From the NCBI GenBank assembly GCA_025769875.1, contig JAGFNK010000055.1, positions 1-64,000 of the forward strand: a stretch of DNA of 64,000 nt, written 5' to 3'. The first letter of the stretch is position 1; every line of letters starts with the position of its first letter. This document shows, one piece after another, positions 11,404 through 22,849 of the stretch. Source of the stretch: Russula earlei (lineage: Eukaryota; Basidiomycota; Agaricomycetes; Russulales; Russulaceae). The notes under the pieces were generated by a model. The model was not told the origin of the DNA, ran no database searches, and saw nothing but the letters and a program-made list of their open reading frames with translations. The translations under genes and the position numbers were made by a program.

Positions 11404-11788
11404 TGTTGTGCAGCATAGAGCGCAGCTAACAGGCCAAGCAACCCACCTTAGAGGTTGTGCTAATGCTCAAGTGATATTGGGGTGTAGAGCGATGTGTATA
11501 CTCGTCTACAGGTATGGTATTTATACCTCTATGACCCAGGGCTGTTCCTAAGTCCAAAAGAGGTGACTACAGGTGTCCACTATATCATGCATTCAGTGAC
11601 GCGTGATGTGGAAACATTCTAGATGCAGCATAAGGCTGCATCTTGTGATAGATAGCGTAGTGTGCGTAACCCTATTGCCATAAGCACATATACTAAAGTT
11701 CTGTCTAACACGTAACATCTATCAGCAGATCTTGAACCTTGTATGAAGGTCTTCGCCTTCTTTGATCCGTTTGGGTTCCGGTTCAACA
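11404..11788 (-). repeat. Solo LTR, family F (copy F1)
   Basis: 385 bp, TGTTGTGCAG...GGTTCAACA, with the duplication GGCAC (11399-11403 and 11789-11793). Removing it joins NQQGH to HTCDGHLQQNLYMMD in the copia polyprotein. It matches F2 (25055-28554) in reverse orientation. Confidence 0.88.
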
Positions 11789-12529
11789 GGCACCACACAT
11801 GTGATGGGCACCTTCAACAGAACTTATACATGATGGACATGAAAACAGCCATCCTGGAGACAGCATACATAATGCATATCAATGATTTCCCAGCTGAAGG
11901 CAAGGATGCACAAGTCACAGATGAGCATGTCCTCATCACTCACAGCACAGCCTCTAAGGCCAACATCGAGACCTGGCACTGCCACCTTGGCCACCAAAAC
12001 GTCAACACCATACTATGCATGGTTAGAAAAGGCATGGTTAAGGGCATGGAGATCACTGGCACCGCACCATCTACCCCCTGTGAACCCTGCCTCAAAGGCA
12101 AGCAAATGTGCCATGAAATCCAGTGCAGGACTGACATGCATGCTGACACAGTACTTGGCCACATGTTCTCTGAAGTCTGTGGCAAAATATCCACTTGCTT
12201 GCACCAAGGCTTCAAGTACTTTGTCACCTTCATTGACAATCACTCTCAAAAGGTATTCATTGAGGGATTGCACCACAAGAGTGATGTTGCATGTCACCTG
12301 AAGGCCTTTATTGCCCACACCAAACTTGAGACCAGCCAGTGTGTGAAGGTCCTACACAGCACTGGAGTAATGGAGGGGGCAAATACACAAGCAATGAGAT
12401 CACCAAGTACCTTGAGGGCAAAGGGATTAAACATGAACTCACAACACCTCACACCCTGCAGCATAATGGCATGGCTGAGTGCATGAATCACACACTCCTT
12501 GACAGTGTCTATGCAATGCTAACTGATAC
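11789..12529 (+). pseudogene. copia integrase, part 1
   Basis: This is the GAG-pre-integrase and integrase core. The HHCC zinc-binding domain is visible as WHCHLGHQN followed by CEPCLKG. In the core the first acidic position lies in a degraded FSEVCGK (family TDVCGP), and FVTFIDNHSQ follows. After a frameshift near 12340-12360, the reading frame carries GGGKYTSNEITKYLEGKGI and QHNGMAECMNHTLLD, the second half of the rve core. The gene is split at 12529 by the hAT-like element. Confidence 0.8.
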
Positions 12530-12744
12530 TAGTGCTTCAAAGTCCAGTCAAGTCCAGTTTTTCCCATGATTTTGGCATGACCATGACCATGACTGGCTGC
12601 TGGTTTGCCCAATCCTGAAAAAACTGGACTGGACTGCACATGACCAGTTACACATGGTCATTTGCAGTCATTTGACCAGTTCAGACCAGTCTCAACTGAA
12701 ACTGGAAGATGACTGGTTGAAACCAGTTCTTGACTGGGTAAGTC

Positions 12745-14857
12745 ATGTCACCCCTGCTGTCTTGCACACCCACCTGCTGCCATCTCTCCCATTCACATTG
12801 CATTCACATCCCTCCCTCTCTTGTCTCAGTCATTTCTCTCTCTGTCTCTCCCTTCCACTTCCCTTCCACTGCAAGAAACCGGCCAGCCACCAAACACCTG
12901 ACATGCACACCCCACAACTCCCTCTCTCCCACCACCCCATCACACACACAAAATGCCTCCATGCTCTCTGCCTCTCACCTTCGATGCACACTCCCTCTCC
13001 TCTGCCTCCAACAATGTTACCACCATCACCTCCATGTCACCCACTCATGCCCCTCCTCCAGTTGCCTTCGCCTTCATCCCACCTGCCATCATCAATCCCA
13101 TTTTGCCAACTGCAGCCATCTCACTCCCAATCGCATCCATTCCTGCATCTGTACATGCCCCAGCCTTCTCTGCCACATCCACATCCACCGCCACCCCTAC
13201 ACCCCCCTGTCTCTGCCCTGCCAGCTCCTGCACCCTTGGTGTCACCTGTCATGGCCATTGCCTCAGCTCCACACATGACCGCCATCTTCACCTCATCTGC
13301 CATTGTCACAGCCCCTGCTTCACCCACCATCATCACTGTCACAGCCTCAGTCACACCCTCACCATTCATCATCTCCACACCAATGCCCACATTGCCCACT
13401 GCCATTCCCTCTCTGTCAACCACCGCACCCTCTGTAACGGCGTCGCGACCATTAGAGCGTTAGCTCAGGGTTCAGTGGGGGCCAAGTCCCTGTGACTTGG
13501 TTCAAGGGTTCAATGGGGGCCGGCTCGAGGGGGCCGGTTCAGAGGTTTAGCGTCTCAAGGTTTAGTCAAACAATGACTCAGCCCGCAGACAGAGTCGATC
13601 TTCTGGTTTCACAGAAGAAGAGAGCGATGAGAGAGGCAGAGGAGGAAGAGGAACACAAGGGTTCCTTGAGGTGTGCTTAGGTCAAGCAAAGTATAGGCCA
13701 GCACAAGCAAGTTGTGATTGAGGGAGAGTACAGGGCAAGGGATGCGACAGGGAATGGGACAAAGCTAAGCTTGGGGCATTCCCCAGCTTTTACAGGTGCT
13801 TAAATACTGTATGTAGCGAGGCTGTACAGTACTATAAGCAGAACAATAAGTGAAAAGGCAGATCAATAGCAAAAGTAGCTCAACAATAGATGAAACATAA
13901 TAAGTGAAACACAATAGATAAAACACAATAAAGGATCACCATCAAGGGGTAAAACGGTAACCACGGAAACGGAGATAAAAAAAAGGGACAATGATGGGAA
14001 GGGGTTATGGACGAACCCACAAGGGGGTAAATCATAACACCCTCCATTGTTGCCCCCACTCCATCCATCTCTGCCATCACCCCTATGCTTATGCCTATGG
14101 ACTTGCGCTTGCTGCCCATGCCCCTGCTTCCCGACCATGCTGCCATCTTGTATCCACCAACCACCATCTTGCTGCCACACCTTGTGAAAGATGCTAATGA
14201 GGAACAAATAGAGAAAGAACACACAGATAACTGGAAAATGAAGAGCACACTGCTGCCTCAGAAGCATATGCCACAACACCACCACACAGAATGATCAAAC
14301 CCTGCTGCCATGCCATCATGCAGGAGAAGCCACTGCAGATGCCAACATCATGCTGCACACCACCTCCCACATCGCCTCCCCATCCACTCACATGTCACCG
14401 CCCACATCTGCTGCCACCACCTGCAGTGGAGATGGCCTCACCACTGCCACTGCAAGATGACAAACGCCACCCCCATGCAAGCTGCCCCATGTGCCACCAC
14501 CCTCGCCCTTGCCACCACCACTGCCTCTGCATTGACAGCAGCAGCAACAACAACAACGCAGCCAGCACTTGGCAACACCACAAGGCATGACAACACATTT
14601 GACATGCCACAAGCATGCCACACCACCTCACTGCTTCACTGCAACACGCCCACTACTCTGGCACAGCGACAAGGCCGCATGCACAAGGCTGAAGCTCACT
14701 CAAGAAGGTTTGACTGGGGATGGTCAAAATTTCAACCCCCCAGGAGGTGTCAGGTCTGAAACCCTGATGGCATGCAATGCATCTTTTCCCACATGCGCAA
14801 TTTTCATGCATTGAGATGTGCATTTTTTTTTTCTGTGTGCAGCATAGACAATCTTTA
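12745..14857 (+). repeat. CCA/CAC-rich low-complexity interior of the hAT-like element
   Basis: A strongly strand-biased, C- and A-rich sequence. Open frames on both strands are rich in Pro/Ser/Thr/His on the plus strand and Gly/Val/Met on the minus strand. They have no motifs and look like composition artefacts. One plus-strand frame stays open across the LTR C1 site once C1 and one CCCTC copy are removed, up to a stop at 14292-14294. It could be captured coding sequence or simply stop-poor DNA. Confidence 0.5.
13433..14039 (-). repeat. Solo LTR, family C (copy C1)
   Basis: 607 bp, TGTAACGGCG...ATCATAACA, with the duplication CCCTC (13428-13432 and 14040-14044). It lies inside the hAT-like element. 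CpG dinucleotides are better kept than in C2 and C3. Confidence 0.88.
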
Positions 14858-15124
14858 GGCCCCATACAGCAACCGAGATTTCTTGAAACTTGAACTTGGA
14901 ACTTGAATTTCGGGATTAGCTGGGAGTGACAGGTGTGACAGGTGTGATGACAGTGACATGTCATATGATTAACTAATATCAGTTGTTTTTGTCTGTTAAC
15001 TGTAATTCACATATTTGTTGTTGTAATGACTGATGCGCCCAAAAACATTTTATGCCCCTCCGAGTCATGGCCGATTTTTTACCCCCCAATTTCAAGTTGT
15101 CACTGTCCATCCCTGGTCAATGCT

Positions 15125-17362
15125 ATGGCTGATTACCTTGATCAGGAGAGGCTGTATCTGCAGCAGGTACAATGGCGACGCCAACAACTTCTAATGATTT
15201 TATATTTTACAGGTTATGCCCTTTATGGCTTCCAGGCCATACTGTCAATACTCAAACCCCGTTCTCCTCCTATTCCATATCACACCTCCGCCCTCACTGG
15301 TCTTGCCTGGGTCCATGAACTACTCACCGGCCACCCAGAACGCATCCGGAATGAACTTGGGGTCCATAAACATGTGTTTCACAAGCTCCAGCAGACTCTC
15401 CACAACTTTGGTGTTGCGTCATCTCGGCATGTCCGAATTGAAGAACAGGTTGCCATATTTCTCTATGCCGCTTCCACCAGGCTGTCAACAACAAATATTG
15501 GAGAGTGTTTTCAGCGGTCACCAAGCACGGTCTCAAAGTACATATCCCATGGTTTCCTTCTATATATCTTCTGATGGATATCCAGATATTTTAAAAAGAT
15601 ACTTGGAGTTCTCGCAACCCCCCCCTTTCTACACCACCTTTGTACAGCTTCCTGATGCCGATTCCCCTCCTCACTCCTTTATCCAAGGGAATCCCAAATT
15701 TTTTCCCTTTTTCAAGGATGCCCTGGGTGCTATCGACAGCACCCACATTGGTTGTTACTCCACTGCCGCAGAGCGCGATGCAACAAGAGACCGCAATGGC
15801 GTTCTCTCACAGAACTGCCTTGCTGCTTGTTCATTTGACCTCCGCTTCACATATCTTTTGACTGGTTGGGAGGGCTCCACTGCCGACTCAACTCTTTTCC
15901 ACGATGCCCATCATTCCGATTTCCCCATCCCAAGAGGGAAATACTATCTCGCTGATGCATGCTTTGCCTCATCAAACACACTGCTTGTTCCTTATCGAGG
16001 TGTACAATATCATCTATCTGAGTGGGGTCATGCTGGCATACAGTGCGTTCTCTCTTTCTTTCCCATCTTCTCACTAATTTTTACGCTTGTCCTAGGCCAC
16101 GCACACCCCAGGAATTATTCAATCTGCGCCATGCTCAAGCTCGCAACGTCATAGAGCATATGTTTGGGATTCTCAAGCAGCGTTTCAAAATCCTTTGGTA
16201 CCCCCCTGAGTATAACATGGACATTCAAGCGCGCATCCCATCGGCACTTGCAGCCCTTCACAATTTTATTCGCCATTATTATCACAGTGAGATCGATGTA
16301 TTTGATGACAGGGTAGACCCTCAGATGGGTCATCGTGAAGCGGCTGGTGAACTGGGAAGAGGGGTAGTGACGCTGTCACGGTAACTAGCCGTGTCAGTTC
16401 ACAAGCGGAAAGCGAGTGGATGATAGAGAAGCGTTCAAGAAACGGGCTGGTTCCCATGTATAATGAGTAAGGATCCCTGCAGCGGTCAAAGTGTTTTATG
16501 CTAAACAGGTTATGGCCAATAGACCCTTCCTAGTACGACTCGGTCCATTGAGAAGCTAGGGTAAGTTTGTAATGGAATAGACTAGGGCTGGTTCCACTAG
16601 CTATATGCGTTCAAGTCCGTCGGGGACCTTGAACAACACAGAGAGAGTAGAGGAAGGTAGGTCTTAAAGGAAGAGAGCTCTTCTCAGGAGAGTGAAGAGA
16701 GACTCTTAGGGAAGGAAGGGAAAGGCGAAGAGTAGATGGTGGATGGTGTGTTGAGAGTTGATGAAATGGAGAGGTGGTTGTGGGTTAAGTTTGTGAGAGT
16801 GAAGTGGGTTGCAGGCAAATATGTTGGGACAAGAGTAGGTTGGATTCTACAAGAGACCAAGCTTAGGGCTTTGGTCACAAAGTACTGAGCTTATATATAC
16901 AGGAGAAGCGCAGCAATAGCTGCGCTTTGACTGTGCTACTAGTATAGTAGGAGTCATAATAAGTAGGAGTCATAGGAATGAGGCCACGAATGAGTCAAAA
17001 CCAAGTAACTGTGCTGCACAGTAGGTGCGCAGCATTGCACAGTCGAAACTAAGAAGTGAATATAAACGGAAAGAGAACCAAACAAAGGGAAAGTAACAGC
17101 AATCCAGTGTTACCTGGACATGTGTGGATCACATGATTGCACAGAAGGGATCACAAGATGTAAGAGATCACGAGACCAGTAAGTAAAGGGACGTACAAAA
17201 GCAAGCAGTCCATAGCAGAAGGTAAGAAGTAAATGTAAAAGGAAAATGGTGTAACAGATGCGCTATGAGAGGGAGCAAGCAAATATCAGGCAAGACAGGA
17301 TTGCAGGTGAGATGTGGGAGCAGTATCAGAAAACACTTGAGGATTGCGCAGCAGGTATTTAG
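15125..17362 (+). pseudogene. Harbinger DDE transposase, interrupted near its C-terminus by solo LTR B2
   Basis: This endonuclease excises and inserts the element. The N-terminus carries the helix-turn-helix region TNIGECFQRSPSTVSKY. After an intron (about 15539-15585) the DDE core reads ALGAIDSTHIG (first D), YYLADACFA (second D) and NVIEHMFGILKQRFK (E). A second intron lies at about 16043-16096. A run of eight C at 15618-15625 shifts the frame by one base between ILGVLATPP and FYTTFVQLP; one C fewer restores it. LTR B2 splits the tail. After removing B2 and one duplication, the frame continues through ~35 more residues (DRIAGEMWEQYQ) to TAG at 17360-17362. Start chosen at the Met of MADYLDQ. 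Confidence 0.88.
16374..17256 (-). repeat. Solo LTR, family B (copy B2)
   Basis: 883 bp, TGTCACGGTAAC...GGTGTAACA. The flanking duplication is GACGC/GATGC with one mismatch (16369-16373 and 17257-17261). It interrupts the Harbinger transposase gene and faces B3. Confidence 0.88.
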
Positions 17363-17385
17363 TTCAGACACATGTCCACATGTTT

Positions 17386-18265
17386 TGTTACACCATTTTC
17401 CGTTTACGTCTACTTCTTACCTCTTGCTATGGACTGCTTGCTTGTGTATGTCCCTTTACTTACTGGTCTTGTGATCTCTTACGTCTTGTGATCCCTTCTG
17501 TGTTATCATGTGACCCATACACGTCCAGGTAACACTGGATTGCTGTTACTTTCCCTTTGTTTGGTTCTCTTTCCATTTATATTCACTTCTTAGTTTCGAC
17601 TGTGCAATGCTGCGCACCTACTGTGCAGCACAGTTACTTGGTTCTGACTCATTCGTGGCCTCATTCCTATGACTCCTACTTATTATGACTCCTACTATAC
17701 TAGTAGCACAGTCAAAGCGCAGCTATTGCTGCGCTTCTCCTGTATATATAAGCTCAGTACTTTGTGACCAAAGCCCTAAGCTTGGTCTCTTGTAGAATCC
17801 AACCTACTCTTGTCCCAACATATTTGCCTGCAACCCACTTCACTCTCACAAACTTAACCCACAACCACCTCTCCATTTCATCAACTCTCAAAACATCCAC
17901 CATCTACTCTTCGCCTTTCCTTTCCTTCCCTAAGAGTCTCTCTTCACTCTCCTGAGAAGAGCTCTCTTCCTTTAAGACCTACATTCCTCTACTCTCTCTG
18001 CGTTGTTCAAGGTCCCCGACGGACTTGAACGCATATAGCTAGTGGAACCAGCCCTAGTCTATCCCATCACAAACTTACCCTAGCTTCTCAACGGACCGAG
18101 TCATACTAGGAAGGGTCTATTGGCCATAACCTGTTTAGCATAAAACACTTCGACTGCTGCAGGGATCCTTACTCATTATACACGGGAACCAGCCCATTTC
18201 TTGAACGCTTCTCTATTATCCACTCGCTTTCCGCTTGTGAACTGACACGGCTAGTTACCGTGACA
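17386..18265 (+). repeat. Solo LTR, family B (copy B3)
   Basis: 880 bp, TGTTACACC...CCGTGACA, with the perfect duplication TGTTT (17381-17385 and 18266-18270). It lies between the two Harbinger genes in inverted orientation to B2. The TATATATA box is near 17750 on the plus strand. Confidence 0.92.
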
Positions 18266-18356
18266 TGTTTTCAGAAAATGAAAGAACACTTCATGGCATT
18301 CAACAAATTACGATACATGCGTGTGATGGGTGACTACTGTAGAAGTACAACTACAG

Positions 18357-19710
18357 TCAGGACGTCCTGGCCTTCTCCAACAGATCCTTGATGTAGTTGC
18401 GTGCAATCTCGCGCGACAACGCTGACCCATTAGTCATAAGCACAATATAACTGTCTATGCACACGATGTCACAAGATCCCAAGATATTGATCACAGGGAC
18501 AACATCATCCATGGAGAGCCATTCACCATTCAGTTCAATATCCTGGGTAAGATGTTGAATTGCCAGTGACCGACGGGTGGTCTCGGGAAGTGCCGAGATA
18601 GTTATGATGTCATTTGAAGGCGGCATATGCATGGCTGGAGGTGGGGCTGGGGCTGGGTTTGAGGGGAGTGCCAGTGGCATTGGGAGTGGGGGGAGTGCCA
18701 GCGACATTGGGGGTGGGGACGAAGCAATGAATGCATGCATGGTTGAGTTGAAGTTATCGGCAAACCTCTCCATGGTTGACTGCATGCCGTGGACAGCAAC
18801 TGCTGTGGAATCAGACTTGAGTTTTTTGGTAAATGAGGAAGATGTTTCGGAGGCGACATCCTTGACCTGAGATACTTTGCGTTTGGAATGAAGGACACTG
18901 GATGAGGAGGAAGAGCGATCTGGCGCCAGAGATGACAAGGAGTCCCCACTTTGATGTTCAAACAAATTGGGATTGGGGGACAGCGACGCAGATGACTGAG
19001 GGGGAGTAAAATGGGCTGTCGACTGCGTGCCCCAATATGAATGGTGGCCTCTTGCACTTGATGGCATCAGAGATTTCATGATGCTGTGATGCGGCCAGCC
19101 TTTATCCCTGTACTTCTTGTATTCTTGATTTTTCTACTAATGATCAGATGGCATTGACAAATTAGATGTTATGTACGCACCTTGACTAGATCACTCCACA
19201 CCAATTCCATTTCAGGTGGAACAACAATTCCATTCTCATCGGTCCATAGGTGCCCAACCCTGGACTCATTCCTGAGAGCAACAATTAGCAAGTACTCCTT
19301 CTTCATCTAGTAGTAGACAATGTTAGCTGCGTGATATGGCAAAGCAAAAAAATTTCGTACCCTTTGCCATTTTGATTTGCACATAGGTCCAGTCTTGATA
19401 GGACCCCTATCAAGACTGGACCCTTCTCATGCATGGGCTTAATAGAATTGGCTGCTTGGTTGAAGGTAAGGTCCTTGAACATAGCGTTGGAGGTCATGTT
19501 TCCTTCTTGTTTCCACTCGACAAGGAACAGTAGAAATGCAGCTTCCTCTTCAGTTGTCCATATAGCCTTGTTACTTTCTGAGATTAGACTTCCTTCCATG
19601 GAATCTGGACTTATTGATGAGCGGGTCTGCATCATATGGGGTGGTGGAGGTGGGGGTAGAAAGATTGACGCGCCAATCGTTCCCGAGCCCAAGTCATTAC
19701 ACGACATCAC
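18357..19710 (-). CDS. Harbinger accessory Myb/SANT-like DNA-binding protein
   Basis: This is the second gene of the Harbinger element. Such proteins bind the transposase and the terminal repeats and bring the transposase to the nucleus. The Myb/SANT-like domain begins IWTTEEEAAFLLFLVEWKQEG, and continues with CKSKW and then ESRVGHLWTDENGI and MELVWSDLVK across two introns. A Ser/Pro-rich region, a basic KRKVSQVKD stretch (possible nuclear signal) and a C-terminal helix LTQDIELNGEWLSMDDVV follow. A 17-bp perfect palindrome at 19386-19422 interrupts the sequence between HEKGP and the next conserved residues and disturbs the frame. The copy may therefore be inactive. Confidence 0.8.
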
Positions 19711-20360
19711 ATATGCAAATATGTGAATTACAGTTAACAGACAAAAACAACTGATATTAGTTAATCATATGACATGTCACTGTCATCACACCTGTCACTC
19801 CTGTCACTCCCGGCTAATCCCAAAATTCAAGTTCCAAGTTCAAGTTTCAAGAAATCTTGGTTGCTGTATGGGGCCTTATGCTCCCTTGTTTTTCAATCTC
19901 CTATTTTCCTTTGTACTCCCCTGTATTCTGTACTTAATCTCTCTACTTACCCTCTGGAATGACAAGCAAGCTTTGGTGGCCTCTTCTCCTCTGACTGGCT
20001 TGAGAACTCCTCTTTGTGCCTGTGTCCAACTTCTCATGGGGGCTCTCTCTCTCCTTGGGTACTCACTAGGTACAGGGTCAGATAATAAGCCTTACAATCT
20101 CACACACATGTTCCCAGTCATGATTTACTTATGACAAGTTATGATCATAATCCTCAAACCCTTGAAATCTTGACAGAAATCCCAGGCACACCAGGCACAC
20201 CAGTCTTGACCAGTTTTTATCAGTCTTGAAAGTTGATGTGACTGTGACTGGACATTCTACAATCCAGTTTGACCTTGACTGAAAGTTCACTCATGATCAG
20301 TCAGGTCAGGTTCAGTCAAGCAGTTTTTTGCAGTCAATGTGACCTGACCTGAAAGCACTA

Positions 20361-22844
20361 ACTGATACCAATTTACCAGAATCATTCTGGTATGCCACCC
20401 TCAAGTACATGGCACTCCTGCACAATGTTGCTCTGATGCACACCCTTGTCAACTCCATGTTACCGAGTGGTTTGGGGTCCAGAAGATGCCGGAACACCTG
20501 AACTATGGACTGCACCATTCGCATCATGCATGCATCAGATCTTGATCATTTATGTTCGTTGATATCGCGTTTGGAACGCGTTGATCGTATCTTTCTGAAG
20601 ATGTATTGAAGAAGCAATGAGTAGCATTGCTTCTGTCCCAGATGTTCCTGTACTGCCACGTACGTCGCTTCCTTGATTAGGAAGGTACTTATGACACCGA
20701 GATTGCTACTAGGGACACACATAATGCTTCCAGCACCGAGATCATTTACATAGAAGCAACCTCGCTTCTATGAGCCATGTTTTGCTTCTATAGCACCAAC
20801 CAGTACTACAGTAGCACAAACCTTATCCCTGTAGGGCTATATAAGGCCCCCAGTTGTAACAGTTGAGCCCTAAGCTCAACTTAGTTTGCCAATCCCAAAC
20901 AGTTGACTCCTACCCCATCTGCAGAGCCCCTCTCATCTTGTTGCCATACTCCAGAAGGATCTAACACTCCTCCCCCTCCACAAGTATTGCTTGCTTGACT
21001 CAAGCATATCTGCATTGGTAGGACACGTTCATAGACACAACCATTGATCTTATTTAAGGCCCTTTGGAGCCTTAACACTCCACTCCTGAGGAGGCCTGGA
21101 GTGGGAACAAACCCAACATCTCCCACCATCATGTTTTTGGATCCGAAGTGTTTGTCAATATCCCAGATAAGAACCACACCAAATTAGCTGCAAAGTCCTT
21201 AGTGTGCACTTTCCTCAGATACATGTGAACTTGCAAGGCTTACTGTTTAATGCACTGTCCCACTTGCCACTTTCTGGAGTCCTGAAACATCATTTTGATG
21301 AAGGGGGCCCACCTCAGTCTTGGTCCTTTGAATGCATCATAATCCAACATAATGACACTGGGATGACAACTGTGCCTATTGACACACCACCTCCTAAACT
21401 ATCTCTGTCCAAACCTCAATCAGAAAGTGAGAGCAAAATAGAAATTGAAAATACACTGACCACACCATCTGCCCCACCTGAACTAGCCAACACCCATCCT
21501 AAACACACAGTCCATGTGCCAGTCTGTGACAATGACCCTTGCTACACAGTTACCTCATACAGCTCATGAAAATGCAACATTGAATGTGTTAACATGGCCC
21601 AAACCACCATAACTGATGACCCATGCACTTACACACAAGCCATGGCCCAACCCAACACAGCTGAGTGGGAAGTCATGTGCAAGGAAGAGCACCACTTGTT
21701 TGAGCACATGGGCATGTATGAGGTTGCCCCACATCCCAAAGACTGCAAGGTTGTAGGGAGAAAATGGGTCTTTTGCATCAAGCAAGGACCCAATGGCACC
21801 ATACAGAGATACAAAGCCTGCATTGTCATGCAGGGCTTCATGCAAATTGAGGGCATCGACTACAATGAGACCTTTGCGCCTGTTGCCAGGTTTGCCTCCT
21901 TGTGTGTGATACTGGCCCTTGCTGCTGAACACAATCTAGAGGTCCACCAAATGGACATAAAGTCAGCATACCTCAATGGGGAACTCAAAGAGGAGATCTT
22001 CATGGAACCTCCCCCTGGTTTTGACATTCCTCAAGGCATGGTATTGCATCCAATAAAGGCCCTCTATGGCACAAAGTAAGGCAGATGCACCTGGTACAAA
22101 GACATCTGCAGCAAACTCAGTGCCATGGGCTACCAACATACCAATGTCAACCACACCATCTTCACCCAAACATGTAATGGAGACCTTTCCATCATTGCAT
22201 TATATGTTGATGATATAACTATGGTATCAAAAATCCATTGAAATTATCAATCAAGACAAATCAGTTTTGAAACAACACTACAAGATGACTGATTTAGGTG
22301 ATATATCCTGGATTCTTGGCATGCACATCACTCAGGATTGCAATGCAGGCTGGATTGCCCTCTCCCAAGAGAAATACATAACCAAAACCCTGGAGAGGCA
22401 TAGGAAATCTAACGCACATCCAATCAGCACACTGACCCTTGCAAATGAGCATCTCACTAAACTCACCTCCCCTGAAATTGACATAAAGTTGTACCAGAGT
22501 GCCTTTGGTGCACTGATGTACCCAATGCTTGGCACATGCCCTGACTTCGCATACACAGTTGCAGCCCTTGGGTGACATGCTGTGAACCCAGGTCCTGAGC
22601 ACCAATGCATACTCAATCATGTGCTCTGATACCTCCAAGCCACCAGTAGAGGCCAACTCATTGTGGAACCCCCAGTGGTACCATACTGCATAGCTTCACA
22701 GATGCAGACTGGGCAAGTGATGTTAATGATTGCAAGTCCATGTCTGGCTTCATGTTCATGCTTGGAGGGGGCACAATCAGCTAGAGCTCCAAGAAACAGA
22801 CCTCTGTGGCTCTCTCAAGCACTGAGGCTGAATACATTGCCACT
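20361..22844 (+). pseudogene. copia integrase end and reverse transcriptase, split by solo LTR D1
   Basis: After the hAT-like element, the polyprotein resumes with NLPESFWYATLKYMALLHNV. It crosses solo LTR D1 (NSTPEEAWSGNKPN on rejoining) and continues to GSEVFVNIPDKNHTKLAAKS. The reverse transcriptase (RVT_2) follows: KWVFCIKQGPNGTIQRYKA, FAPVARFASL, HQMDIKSAYLNGEL and the catalytic LYVDD at about 22203. A TAA at 22077-22079 replaces a Gln codon expected after ALYGTK, and more stops follow YVDD. RNase H starts with an ADW motif and CKSMSGF, then SSTEAEYIATAH, before LTR A2 splits it. Confidence 0.85.
20458..21077 (+). repeat. Solo LTR, family D (copy D1)
   Basis: 620 bp, TGTTACCGAGTGG...GAGCCTTAACA, with the perfect duplication CTCCA (20453-20457 and 21078-21082). 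It carries CTATATAAGG near 20838. It matches D2 (40406-41026) in reverse orientation. Confidence 0.92.
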
Positions 22845-22849
22845 GCCCA

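Larger units (their letters stand above)
14858..19875. mobile_element. Autonomous PIF/Harbinger DNA transposon with two genes
   Basis: The terminal inverted repeats are ~160 bp long, starting GGCCCCATACAGCAACC, with only scattered mismatches. The 3-bp duplication TTA flanks them (14855-14857 and 19876-19878), the classic PIF/Harbinger target. Two convergent genes fill it: a DDE nuclease on the plus strand and a Myb/SANT-like DNA-binding protein on the minus strand. This is the standard two-gene layout. Subtracting solo LTRs B2 and B3 leaves 3.25 kb. It sits inside the hAT-like element. Confidence 0.93.
12530..20360. mobile_element. Non-autonomous hAT-like DNA transposon with nested elements
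   Basis: The ends are TAGTGCTTCA at the left and its complement TGAAAGCACTA at the right. They are flanked by the 8-bp duplication ACTGATAC (12522-12529 and 20361-20368), which is diagnostic for hAT. Both subterminal regions (12540-12760 and 20160-20350) are crowded with CCAGT/ACTGG motifs, as expected for hAT transposase binding. Net length is about 2.2 kb without solo LTR C1 and the Harbinger element. No hAT transposase or BED domain is visible. The interior holds only a CCA/CAC-rich tract. Confidence 0.85.

Noticed and set aside
12745..13495. Overlapping Pro/Ser/His-rich ORFs on both strands
   Set aside because: Stop-poor, low-complexity CCA-rich DNA; all frames are open and none has a motif, so no gene is called.
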